NCBI GenBank assembly: GCA_050998805.1
Contig: JBPCPV010000016.1
Coordinates: 1 to 64,000, forward strand
Source: JAICKM01 sp050998805
GTDB taxonomy: Bacteria > Chloroflexota > Chloroflexia > QHBQ01 > JAICKM01
Direction: 5' to 3'
DNA length: 64,000 nt
Shown piece after piece: positions 8,009 to 14,834 of the stretch (positions are counted from its first letter, which is position 1; each line of letters begins with the position of its first letter). The notes beneath the pieces were generated by a model. The model was not told the DNA's origin, searched no databases, and worked only from the letters and a program-made list of their open reading frames with translations. The translations under genes were made by a program, and so were the position numbers.

Positions 8009-8845
8009 ATGCCGAAACTTGATCTACATTCGCATACCATCGCGTCGGACGGGCTGCTTGCCCCTGCCGAGCTGGTAAGGCTGGCGCATGAGGTCGGGCT
8101 GACCACGCTCGCCGTGACCGACCACGACACGACCGCAGGGCTGGCCGAGGCACGCGCGGCTGCGGAGCCGCTGGGCATCGAGATCGTGAACGGCGTCGAG
8201 TTCGCCTGCGAGATGCCGCACGGCGAGATCCACATCCTCGGCTACCTGTTCGACGCGGAGAACTCCGCACTCGCCGCGCGGCTGGCGTGGCTGCGCGAGG
8301 GGCGCGACGAGCGCGGGCGGGAGATGACCGCGAAGCTGAACACGCTCGGCGTGCCGGTCTCCTGGGAGCGGGTGCGGGAGATCGCCGGCGGCGCGGCGGT
8401 CGGTAGGCCGCATGTCGCGCAGGCGCTCGTCGAGGGCGGGTGGGCGACGGATATGCGCGACGCCTTCGACCGCTACATAGGGTTGGGCGGCCCAGCCTAC
8501 GCGGCGCGCAGGCGCATGACGCCCGATGAGGTGATCGACCTGATGCGGCGGGCCGGAGGCGTCGCCTCGCTGGCCCACCCGGCCCGTATCGCCGACCTTG
8601 AGCAGACGCTTCCCTCACTTGTCGCGGCGGGCCTCGCCGGGATGGAGGCGTACTATGGCGAGTACGACCCCGCCACAGTCTCGCTCCTGGTCAAGATCGC
8701 CGACCGCCACAACCTCGTGCCCACAGGCGGCAGCGACTACCACGCCCGCGAAATCAAAGACCACGCGATGCTCGGTGCCTGCCCGACCGTCCCCGCAGAC
8801 ACTGTAGACCGGCTGAGAGCGAGGCAGATGTCACGAATAGCGTGA
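8009..8845 (+). CDS. PHP-domain phosphoesterase (YciV/Rnm-like)
   Basis: This 278-residue PHP-superfamily metal-dependent phosphoesterase shows the canonical motifs in order: DLHSHTIASDG at the N terminus, VTDHDT, NGVEFACE, GRPHVAQAL, LAHPAR and GSDYHA near the C terminus. These histidines and aspartates bind the catalytic metals. Relatives (TrpH/YciV/Rnm) hydrolyse 3',5'-nucleoside bisphosphates or act as 5'-3' exonucleases on short RNAs. The ATG at 8009 is chosen because AAGGAG lies about seven bases upstream; a TTG six codons earlier overlaps that site. It is the last gene of the operon that begins at 4698. Confidence 0.88.
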   Translation: MPKLDLHSHTIASDGLLAPAELVRLAHEVGLTTLAVTDHDTTAGLAEARAAAEPLGIEIVNGVEFACEMPHGEIHILGYLFDAENSALAARLAWLREGRDERGREMTAKLNTLGVPVSWERVREIAGGAAVGRPHVAQALVEGGWATDMRDAFDRYIGLGGPAYAARRRMTPDEVIDLMRRAGGVASLAHPARIADLEQTLPSLVAAGLAGMEAYYGEYDPATVSLLVKIADRHNLVPTGGSDYHAREIKDHAMLGACPTVPADTVDRLRARQMSRIA

Positions 8846-8861
8846 GGCGATCCACAGGCCG

Positions 8862-10025
8862 TCAGCCGCGCACGACGCGGGCCACGAGCCGCCGCACGCC
8901 CTCGGCGAAGACCTCCGGCGTGGGAAGCAGGCTGATCACCACAAAGCAGCCCGACAAGTCGAAGAAGTAGCCGGGGTGGACCAGCACGCCGTCTTCCAGC
9001 AGGGCAAGCGCCCAGGCTTCCTCGCTGAGGGTGGCCGGCAGGCGGAGGGCCGCGTACCAGCCGCCCTCGGCGGGCAGCGCGTGCAGTGGCAGCGGCCCGG
9101 CGAGCAGGCCATCGAGTAGTCGCCGGTTGGTGATCACGCGGTCAAGGATCTGCGTCCGCAGCCGCGCGCCGTTCGCCAGCAGGATCGGCAGCGCGAGCTG
9201 TACCGGCGTGCTTACCGAGAGATAGGTGTCGGCGATCACGTCGAGCCGGGCGAGGGCCTCGTCCCGCAGATCCGGCGGCCCGCCGACCGTGAGCCAGCTT
9301 GCCTTGACTTGCGGCAGCCCCGCGAGCTTCGAGAGGCCGCTGAGGGCGAAGGTCAGCACGCCGCCGTCCCCTGCGAGCGACGGAGCGCGCTCAGGAGCAG
9401 CCGCGTATGCGTAGTCGAGAAATACCTCGTCGCTGATCAGCGCAAGGTTGTGGGCGCGGCAGAAGCCGGTCAGCCGGGCGAGTTCGTCCCCCTTCAGGAA
9501 CGCCCCGGTTGGGTTGTGCGGGTGGACGACGATCAGGGCGCGGGCGCGATCCGGCAGAGCGGCCTCAAGCGCCGGGAAGTCGGGCGACCAAGCGCCGTCG
9601 TAGCGCAACGGGTAGTCCACCAGCCGCACCCCGTCCAGCCCCGCCAGGTACTCGAAGAGCGGATAGCTCGGCGCGGGCGCAAGCACCGCGTCGCCTGGGT
9701 CGGCCAGCAGCTTAAACAGGTAGCTGTACGCCTCGCTGGTGCTCGCGGTCAGCACCACCGATACCGGGTCCACCACGCGCCCATGCCCAGCATAGTATGC
9801 GGCGACCGCCTCCCGCGCCCCCCCCAGGCCGCGAGGCTCGGGGCTGTACAACGCGCCAGCCGGGTCGGAGAGCGCCGCCAGCCCTGCCCCGCTATAGTCG
9901 AAACCGCACCGCGTCGGATTCGACTCCGTGAGGTCGAGCAAAGGCGCGCCCGAACTCCGCCGCCGGCCAACTGCAGCGGCCCATGCATTGTCGGTCAGCC
10001 TCCAGGCAGTGCGGTCAGAGAACAT
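8862..10025 (-). CDS. PLP-dependent aminotransferase, class I/II
   Basis: The 387-residue protein has the fold-type I aminotransferase pattern: LDLTESNPTRCG near the N terminus, HPHNPTGAFLK in the middle, SDEVFLDY, and the PLP-binding lysine in LSGLSKLAGLPQVK. It would transfer an amino group between an amino acid and 2-oxoglutarate or another keto acid; the substrate is not predictable. The ATG start is well supported by family alignment (MFSDRT), yet no Shine-Dalgarno sequence precedes it. A heptanucleotide array ends about five bases upstream, and the predicted promoter lies just beyond the array. The gene is convergent with the operon ending at 8845. Confidence 0.88.
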   Translation of the reverse strand: MFSDRTAWRLTDNAWAAAVGRRRSSGAPLLDLTESNPTRCGFDYSGAGLAALSDPAGALYSPEPRGLGGAREAVAAYYAGHGRVVDPVSVVLTASTSEAYSYLFKLLADPGDAVLAPAPSYPLFEYLAGLDGVRLVDYPLRYDGAWSPDFPALEAALPDRARALIVVHPHNPTGAFLKGDELARLTGFCRAHNLALISDEVFLDYAYAAAPERAPSLAGDGGVLTFALSGLSKLAGLPQVKASWLTVGGPPDLRDEALARLDVIADTYLSVSTPVQLALPILLANGARLRTQILDRVITNRRLLDGLLAGPLPLHALPAEGGWYAALRLPATLSEEAWALALLEDGVLVHPGYFFDLSGCFVVISLLPTPEVFAEGVRRLVARVVRG

Positions 10026-10029
10026 GGGC

Positions 10030-10084
10030 GGTCGGTGGTCAGTGGTCGGCGGTCAGTGTCAGTGGTCAGTGGTCGGTGGTTGGT
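10030..10084. repeat. Heptanucleotide array, GGTCAGT-type (8 units)
   Basis: Eight consecutive units of GGTCRGT (one shortened to six bases, one GGTTGGT) fill the space between the aminotransferase start codon (10025, minus strand) and its predicted -10 box. Read on the coding strand the leader is ACTGACC/ACCGACC repeats. Confidence 0.85.
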
Positions 10085-10113
10085 ATAATATAGCAACTGA
10101 CGAGCGAGTGCAA
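10085..10113 (-). promoter_or_regulatory. Predicted promoter of the aminotransferase gene
   Basis: On the minus strand TATTAT (10085-10090) is preceded, after 17 bases, by TTGCAC (10108-10113). The predicted transcript would begin inside the heptanucleotide array. The -35 match is only partial. Confidence 0.5.
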
Positions 10114-10253
10114 GTCCGAACGAACACTGACATCGGCTGACGATTCGCGTAAAACGATGGCTAGTTCGGGGTCGCCGTTCTATATGCAGTATGCTCACTG
10201 GCCCAACTCACTATTCGTCCGTACCGCCGCCGTCTCGGCGGCCCCCGTCCCCT

Positions 10254-10353
10254 GCCTACCGCCTACCGCCTACTCGCTAAGACACGCCTCCGCCCGCGGA
10301 CCACCGCCGTCCCCGCCACCCCAATCCGCACTCCGCACTCCGCACTCCGCACT
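10254..10353. repeat. Two heptanucleotide arrays: GCCTACC x3 and CCGCACT x4
   Basis: GCCTACC repeats three times at 10254-10274 (last unit GCCTACT) and CCGCACT repeats four times without error at 10326-10353. The second array abuts the left end of the MITE-like element. Confidence 0.85.
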
Positions 10354-10576
10354 CGTCTAGGTCTTTCGGAGTATCTTTGCCCCGGCCAGGTCGTTTTGCC
10401 ACCAAATCTGGCAGTAAACGACCCCTGAAATGGATATTAAAAGTGAGAGGGTAAAAATAGCGGGGCCAAAATGCCATACTGCGTGCCTAAAAAACAAGTC
10501 GCCCCGCCCCGCGCCCCCAAGGCTCTCGACCGATTTTCGCCGGTTTCCGAAAAATACTCCGATCGGAGTATCTTTC
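10354..10576 (+). repeat. MITE-like dispersed repeat, copy A
   Basis: Bases 10354-10462 match 49545-49652 on the opposite strand at roughly 85 percent identity with no net gap. The left end carries CGGAGTATCTTT (10367-10378) and the right end its near-perfect inverse AAAAATACTCCG (10550-10561), as in terminal inverted repeats. The right end is also the first half of a near-perfect 28-bp palindrome (10549-10576) centred on GATC. Reading frames through it do not look protein-coding. Confidence 0.6.
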
Positions 10577-10633
10577 ATCACCGTACCCAACCACACGAGG
10601 AGGAGAAACATGAACACCCCAATCCCCACCCCA

Positions 10634-10654
10634 CACTACTGCCTACTGCCTACC
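10634..10654. repeat. Degenerate heptanucleotide array (CACTACT, GCCTACT, GCCTACC)
   Basis: Three degenerate seven-base units of the same word family as 10254-10274 and 27540-27553. Confidence 0.6.
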
Positions 10655-10955
10655 GATAACACTTCGCCCGATTCGTGCCTGGATCACCGTTTTCCGCTTA
10701 TCAATTCGACGGCTAGGCACGAGTTATCGACATTATCGGCTTTCGGCAGGGGCCAGCCACCATAGCGGCGTGCCTGGGACCGGCTCTTCACGAGCCACAA
10801 AGCCCCTTTTGGGCTGGGCCTCCACAAACCTTCATCAGTTTTACACATCTTCTGCTGACCCCAACAACGTGGGGACTTCGCGCGGGCCGCCGGTACGATG
10901 CCGGTACCAGCTTGCCGGCACGAATGATCTGTGAACGCATGTCAGACGAACAATC

Positions 10956-10985
10956 TTGACAGATCCTAGCCAAACGCGGCATACT
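10956..10985 (+). promoter_or_regulatory. Predicted promoter of murI
   Basis: A consensus TTGACA (10956-10961) is followed after 18 bases by CATACT (10980-10985). The heptanucleotide array 10983-11006 begins at the -10 box and fills the leader up to the Shine-Dalgarno sequence. Confidence 0.65.
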
Positions 10986-11006
10986 AACCACCAACCACTA
11001 ACCACT
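10983..11006. repeat. Heptanucleotide array, ACTAACC-type, in the murI leader
   Basis: ACTAACC, ACCAACC, ACTAACC and a partial ACT follow one another directly before the CGGAGGG ribosome-binding site of murI. Confidence 0.8.
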
Positions 11007-11018
11007 CGGAGGGCATTC

Positions 11019-11837
11019 ATGGACGGAACGGGCATCGGAGACAGGCGGCCTATCGGCGCGTGCGATTCGGGCGTCGGCGGACTGTCTGTGGTGGCCGAGT
11101 TGCGGAGGCAGATGCCGGAGGAGGACATCGTCTACTTCGGCGACACGGCAAACTGCCCCTACGGGCCGCGCCCCGCCGACGAGATCCGCTGCCTGACCGA
11201 GCGCGCCGGGGACTTCCTGCTCGCGCGGGGTGCCAAGATCGTCGTGGTGGCCTGCAACGCCGCGTCGGCTGCGGGACTGGAGCCGTTGCGGGCGCGCTAT
11301 GGCGCGGCTGTGCCGGTCGTGGGGCTGGTGCCGGCTGTCAAGCCGGCGGTGGCCCTCACGCGCAGCGGCATCATCGGCGTGCTGACGACGCCGGCCACGT
11401 CCGGCGGCGCGCTGCTCCACGACGTGATTGAGCAGTTCGCCACGCCGGCCGGGGTGCGCGTGATACTGGCAGTGATGCCGGGTCTGGTAGAGGCAGTGGA
11501 GGCTGGGGCGCAGGCAACGCCGGAGACGCGGGCGCTCCTGGAGGCCGCACTGGTGCCGATGCTCGCAGAGGGTGCCGACGTGCTGGTGCTCGGCTGCACC
11601 CACTACCCGTTCCTCCGCCGGCAGATCACCGAGATCGCCGGGCCGGGCTTGCAGATGGTTGATTCGGGCGAGGGCGTGGCTCGGCAAACCCGGCGGCTAC
11701 TTGCCGAGAGCGGCAGGCTCAACCCCGGCCCGCAACGCGGGCGGCTCACGCTCTACACGAGCGGCGACCCCGCGACCGCAGGCCCGATCATGCGCCGTCT
11801 GCTCGGCGAGGAGGTCGAATGCGTATCCTCGCGGTAG
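11019..11837 (+). CDS. murI: Glutamate racemase
   Basis: The 272-residue enzyme interconverts L- and D-glutamate to supply D-glutamate for peptidoglycan. The two catalytic cysteines are visible in VVACNAASA (first half) and VLGCTHYPFL (second half). The N-terminal ACDSGVGGLSV loop with its aspartate/serine and the YFGDTANCPYGP block are diagnostic. The ATG at 11019 follows CGGAGGG. An upstream in-frame start would place the promoter and repeat inside the coding region, so it is rejected. The 3' end overlaps the DUF1786 gene by 19 bases, indicating co-transcription. Confidence 0.93.
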   Translation: MDGTGIGDRRPIGACDSGVGGLSVVAELRRQMPEEDIVYFGDTANCPYGPRPADEIRCLTERAGDFLLARGAKIVVVACNAASAAGLEPLRARYGAAVPVVGLVPAVKPAVALTRSGIIGVLTTPATSGGALLHDVIEQFATPAGVRVILAVMPGLVEAVEAGAQATPETRALLEAALVPMLAEGADVLVLGCTHYPFLRRQITEIAGPGLQMVDSGEGVARQTRRLLAESGRLNPGPQRGRLTLYTSGDPATAGPIMRRLLGEEVECVSSR

Positions 11838-12949
11838 ACATCGGCACCGGCACGCAGGACATCTTGCTGTTCGACAGCACCCAGCCGATTGAGAACTCGA
11901 TCCAACTGATCCTACCCTCGCCGACGCTGGTTATCGCCGGGCGGATTCGGCAGGCGACGGCTGCTGGGCGCGCTGTCTTGCTCGATGGCACGACGATGGG
12001 CGGGGGGCCGAGCCACTGGGCGGCAGAAAACCACCTGTGCTCCGGGCTGCCGGTCTACGCGACCCCTCCGGCAGCCGCCACATTCGACGACGACCCGGCG
12101 CGGGTCGCCGAGATGGGCGTGACGCTGATTGATCAAGCGGACGCGGCGCGGATCGAGGCCGGGGGCGCGGAGCGCATCACCATGCGGGACTTCGACCCCG
12201 GCGCGATCATGGACGCGCTGGCGGGCTTCGGCGTCTCCCGGCAGGTGGACGCGCTCTGCGTAGCGGTCTTCGACCACGGCAACTCCCCACCGGGCTATAG
12301 CGACCGCAGCTTCCGCTTCGATTACCTGGCCGAGCGGCTCGCGACAGGTGGGCGCGACGATCTGACCGCTTTCGGCTTCATGCGAGACGACATCCCGCCG
12401 AGCATGACCCGGCTGCGGGCCGCCGCCGAAAGCCCACAGGGAGCGCTCGCCGAGCTGCCCCTGCTGGCGATGGACACCGGCCCGGCGGCGATCCTCGGCG
12501 CTCTTGAAGACCCGGAGGTGGCCGTCGTGACCAGCGGACCGCGCAGCGGGCTGATCGTGAACATCGGCAACTTCCACACGCTGGCGTTCCACAGAGCCGG
12601 AGGGAGGATCAAGGGCCTGTTCGAGCATCACACCGGCGAACTGACCGGCGAGCAGCTGGTCGGCTTCCTAGAGCGGCTCGTCGCAGGCACGCTCACGAAC
12701 GCCGAGATCTTCGACAGCATGGGGCACGGCGCTCTCGTGCTCGACCCATCGCCCTCGGAGTGCGTCCTCTGCGCCGTCACCGGCCCCCGGCGCAAATTGT
12801 TGCCGGTCAGGATGCCGCCTGCGCCGTTGAAGTATGTGGTGCCGCACGGAGATATGATGCTCACCGGCTGCTTCGGGCTGTTGCGCGCCCTCGCGCGGCA
12901 CTGGCCGCCGGCCGCAGAGCCGGTGGCTGCGGTGTTGGATGCGGAATAA
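11819..12949 (+). CDS. DUF1786 family protein (ASKHA-like fold)
   Basis: The 376-residue product matches the DUF1786/COG4012 family of proteins with an actin-like ATPase (ASKHA) N terminus. MRILAVDIGTGTQDILLFD is the phosphate-1-like motif, and later blocks include VFDHGNSPPGYSDR, AMDTGPAAILGAL and IVNIGNFHTLAFH. Members have been annotated as putative pyruvate formate-lyase activating proteins, but to my knowledge no activity has been demonstrated. The ATG lies inside the 3' end of murI, and a GAGGAGG-like stretch precedes it. The function is unknown. Confidence 0.8.
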   Translation: MRILAVDIGTGTQDILLFDSTQPIENSIQLILPSPTLVIAGRIRQATAAGRAVLLDGTTMGGGPSHWAAENHLCSGLPVYATPPAAATFDDDPARVAEMGVTLIDQADAARIEAGGAERITMRDFDPGAIMDALAGFGVSRQVDALCVAVFDHGNSPPGYSDRSFRFDYLAERLATGGRDDLTAFGFMRDDIPPSMTRLRAAAESPQGALAELPLLAMDTGPAAILGALEDPEVAVVTSGPRSGLIVNIGNFHTLAFHRAGGRIKGLFEHHTGELTGEQLVGFLERLVAGTLTNAEIFDSMGHGALVLDPSPSECVLCAVTGPRRKLLPVRMPPAPLKYVVPHGDMMLTGCFGLLRALARHWPPAAEPVAAVLDAE

Positions 12950-12965
12950 GGCACTGTGGTACAAT
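12935..12965 (+). promoter_or_regulatory. Predicted promoter of the DUF5996 gene
   Basis: TTGGAT (12935-12940), a 19-base spacer and TACAAT (12960-12965) lie across the end of the DUF1786 gene. The spacer is slightly long. Confidence 0.45.
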
Positions 12966-12984
12966 AGAGGCGAGGAGAACAATC

Positions 12985-13908
12985 ATGGGTGATTCTGACG
13001 CGGAACTATGGCCCAGCCTGCCCTATGAAGAATGGAAAGACACATGTGACACGCTTCACATGTGGACCCAGATAGTCGGCAAGGTCCGGCTCGGCCTCAG
13101 CCCAATGATCAATCACTGGTGGCAGGTGCCGCTCTATGTCACAGCAAGGGGCCTTACCACATCGCCGATCCCGTATCCCGCAGGGGATACAGGCCCACAC
13201 ACGGCCGGAACCTTCGAGATACTGTTCGACTTCATTGACCACAATCTCATCGTACAGACCAGCGACGGCAAGACCAAGAGCATGGGCCTCTATCCCCGCT
13301 CTGTCGCCGATTTCTACCGCGAGCTGATGTCCATATTACGATCGCTTGGCATTGCAGTGGAGATCAGCACAAAGCCGCAAGAAGTACCGGACCCGCTCCC
13401 GTTCGACCAAGATACCGTTCACGCCTCCTACGATGAAGATTACGCCAACAGATTCTGGCGCATCCTGGTCCAGACCGACAGCATCTTTAAGGACTTCAGA
13501 GGGCGGTTCGTCGGGAAGTGCAGCCCTGTGCAGTTCTTCTGGGGCAGCTTTGATTTGGCAGTGGAGCGTTTCTCAGGCCGACGCGCTCCCGAACAGCCCG
13601 GCGCAGACCTAATGATGCGCGAAGCCATGTCGCACGAAGGCAGTGCCGCCGGGTTCTGGCCGGGGAATGCGAGCGGTCCGTTCCCAGCCTACTACGCCTA
13701 CACCGCCCCCGCCCCAGACGGTCTGAGCAATGCTCCGGTTCGCCCCGGCGGCGCGTACTATGACAGGGATCTAGGGGAGTTCCTCTTGCGGTATGATGAC
13801 GTACGCAACGCAGCCGACCCGAGAGAGACGTTGCTCGAGTTCCTGCAAAGCACGTATGAGGCAGGTGCCGATCTGGCAGGCTGGGACCGGCCTTCCCTAG
13901 AGCGGTAG
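12985..13908 (+). CDS. DUF5996 family protein
   Basis: The 307-residue protein begins MGDSDAELWPSLPYEEWKDT and shows features I associate with DUF5996: TCDTLHMWTQIVGKVRL, NHWWQVPLYVTARGL, the FIDHNLIVQTSDG segment, and a C-terminal SHEGSAAGFWPG / AFYAYTAP-like block (here AYYAYTAPAPDG). No catalytic role is known to me. The ATG is preceded by GAGGAG at good spacing. It is followed directly by a methyltransferase gene with no gap. Confidence 0.8.
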   Translation: MGDSDAELWPSLPYEEWKDTCDTLHMWTQIVGKVRLGLSPMINHWWQVPLYVTARGLTTSPIPYPAGDTGPHTAGTFEILFDFIDHNLIVQTSDGKTKSMGLYPRSVADFYRELMSILRSLGIAVEISTKPQEVPDPLPFDQDTVHASYDEDYANRFWRILVQTDSIFKDFRGRFVGKCSPVQFFWGSFDLAVERFSGRRAPEQPGADLMMREAMSHEGSAAGFWPGNASGPFPAYYAYTAPAPDGLSNAPVRPGGAYYDRDLGEFLLRYDDVRNAADPRETLLEFLQSTYEAGADLAGWDRPSLER

Positions 13909-14742
13909 GTGGCTTCCCTCGAATACTTCCGGTCCCGGCGTATGGGGCAGGCGATGGAGAAGCCGTTCGACCAGCAGGCACCGGCGCTGAAAGCCTACCG
14001 TCGGGCGGCGCGCATGTTGGGGGTGCAGCCGGGGATGCGTATCCTCGACGCCGGCTGCGGGCTGGGTGCCGGCTCGTGGCTGCTGGCGACCCTCGGCGCA
14101 CGGGTCACGGGGGTGGATCTGTCGGGCGATGCTGTGGCCTGGGCGCAGCAGACATACGGCCAGGCTCCCCTGGAGAATGGCGGCAGCCTCTGCTTCGAGA
14201 CAGCCGACCTGGCAAGCTGGAGGCCGGACGCCGCCTACGATGCTGTGGTGCTCGCCGACGTGCTGGAACACTTCCCACGGCAGGAGGGGACGGGCCTGTT
14301 GCGGCGGCTGCTCGGCGGGCTGGATGTACTCGACACACCCTCTCCGCGCGGCTGGACAGACGGCCTCTTCCTCCACCTGCCGATCACCGCGAACCTGATC
14401 GATTGGCCTCTGCTTGTCAAGAACCGACTCCTGCTGAGGCGGTTGCGCGGGCAGGTGCTCGACCACCACGGCGACCCGACGCACCGCGCGCGCTACGGCC
14501 TCGACGATCTGCTGCCGCTCACGCGGGCAGCCGGGGCGCGGATCGTGCAGATCGAGCTGCGCGTCTACAGGCCGCGTATCAAGCCGCTCGAGCGGGTGAT
14601 GCTGGATCTGAGGCCGCATTTGCTGACCCGGCTCGGCGGCTCAGTCGTGACCGATTGCGACGCGGTGGTGTTGCCCGAACTCGTCGCCGCGCTGCGCCTG
14701 GCGCCGCCCGACGGTGAGGGTGCCGCTATCGAAGAGATATAG
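13909..14742 (+). CDS. Class I SAM-dependent methyltransferase
   Basis: The 277-residue protein carries the Rossmann methyltransferase motif I ILDAGCGLGAGSWLLA (~residues 45-60), an acidic motif II (VTGVDLSGDAVAWAQ) and AVVLADVLEHFPRQEG as motif III/IV. The C-terminal half has a segment with HLPITANLIDW and RARYGLDDLLPL, similar to ubiquinone/lipid-type or sugar methyltransferases. The substrate is unknown. The start is a GTG immediately after the previous stop. A later ATG (13942) is an alternative, since the ribosome site is weak for both. Confidence 0.82.
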   Translation: MASLEYFRSRRMGQAMEKPFDQQAPALKAYRRAARMLGVQPGMRILDAGCGLGAGSWLLATLGARVTGVDLSGDAVAWAQQTYGQAPLENGGSLCFETADLASWRPDAAYDAVVLADVLEHFPRQEGTGLLRRLLGGLDVLDTPSPRGWTDGLFLHLPITANLIDWPLLVKNRLLLRRLRGQVLDHHGDPTHRARYGLDDLLPLTRAAGARIVQIELRVYRPRIKPLERVMLDLRPHLLTRLGGSVVTDCDAVVLPELVAALRLAPPDGEGAAIEEI

Positions 14743-14834
14743 CTGCCTTGTGACGTGGGAACTTTCGCGCGGCCTGGCATGTTAGCCTTATAATGAGATC
14801 GTGATTTTCCGACCGGCTGAGAGAGGAACGAGAT

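Larger units (their letters stand above)
10141..10955. other. Gene-free repeat-rich region
   Basis: No convincing gene is present over about 800 bases. The stretch holds three heptanucleotide arrays, a GCCGCCG/CGGCGGC hairpin (10226-10242), a MITE-like element (10354-10576), an imperfect inverted repeat pairing CGTGCCTGG with CTAGGCACG (around 10674-10722), and two small hairpins near 10780-10820. Possible small RNAs cannot be excluded. Confidence 0.7.

Noticed and set aside
10030..10353. Tandem arrays considered as CRISPR.
   Set aside because: Units are seven bases with no spacers and no cas genes nearby.
10357..10629. Minus-strand frame of 90 codons ending AGAKILRKT, and the similar plus-strand frame at 49372-49650.
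   Set aside because: The two share a C-terminal sequence only because they lie in copies of the MITE-like repeat. Differences between copies are mostly non-synonymous, N termini are unrelated and no ribosome site is present.
10760..10955. Possible tRNA or riboswitch before murI.
   Set aside because: Hairpins are present but no T-loop consensus, cloverleaf or known riboswitch core could be found by eye.
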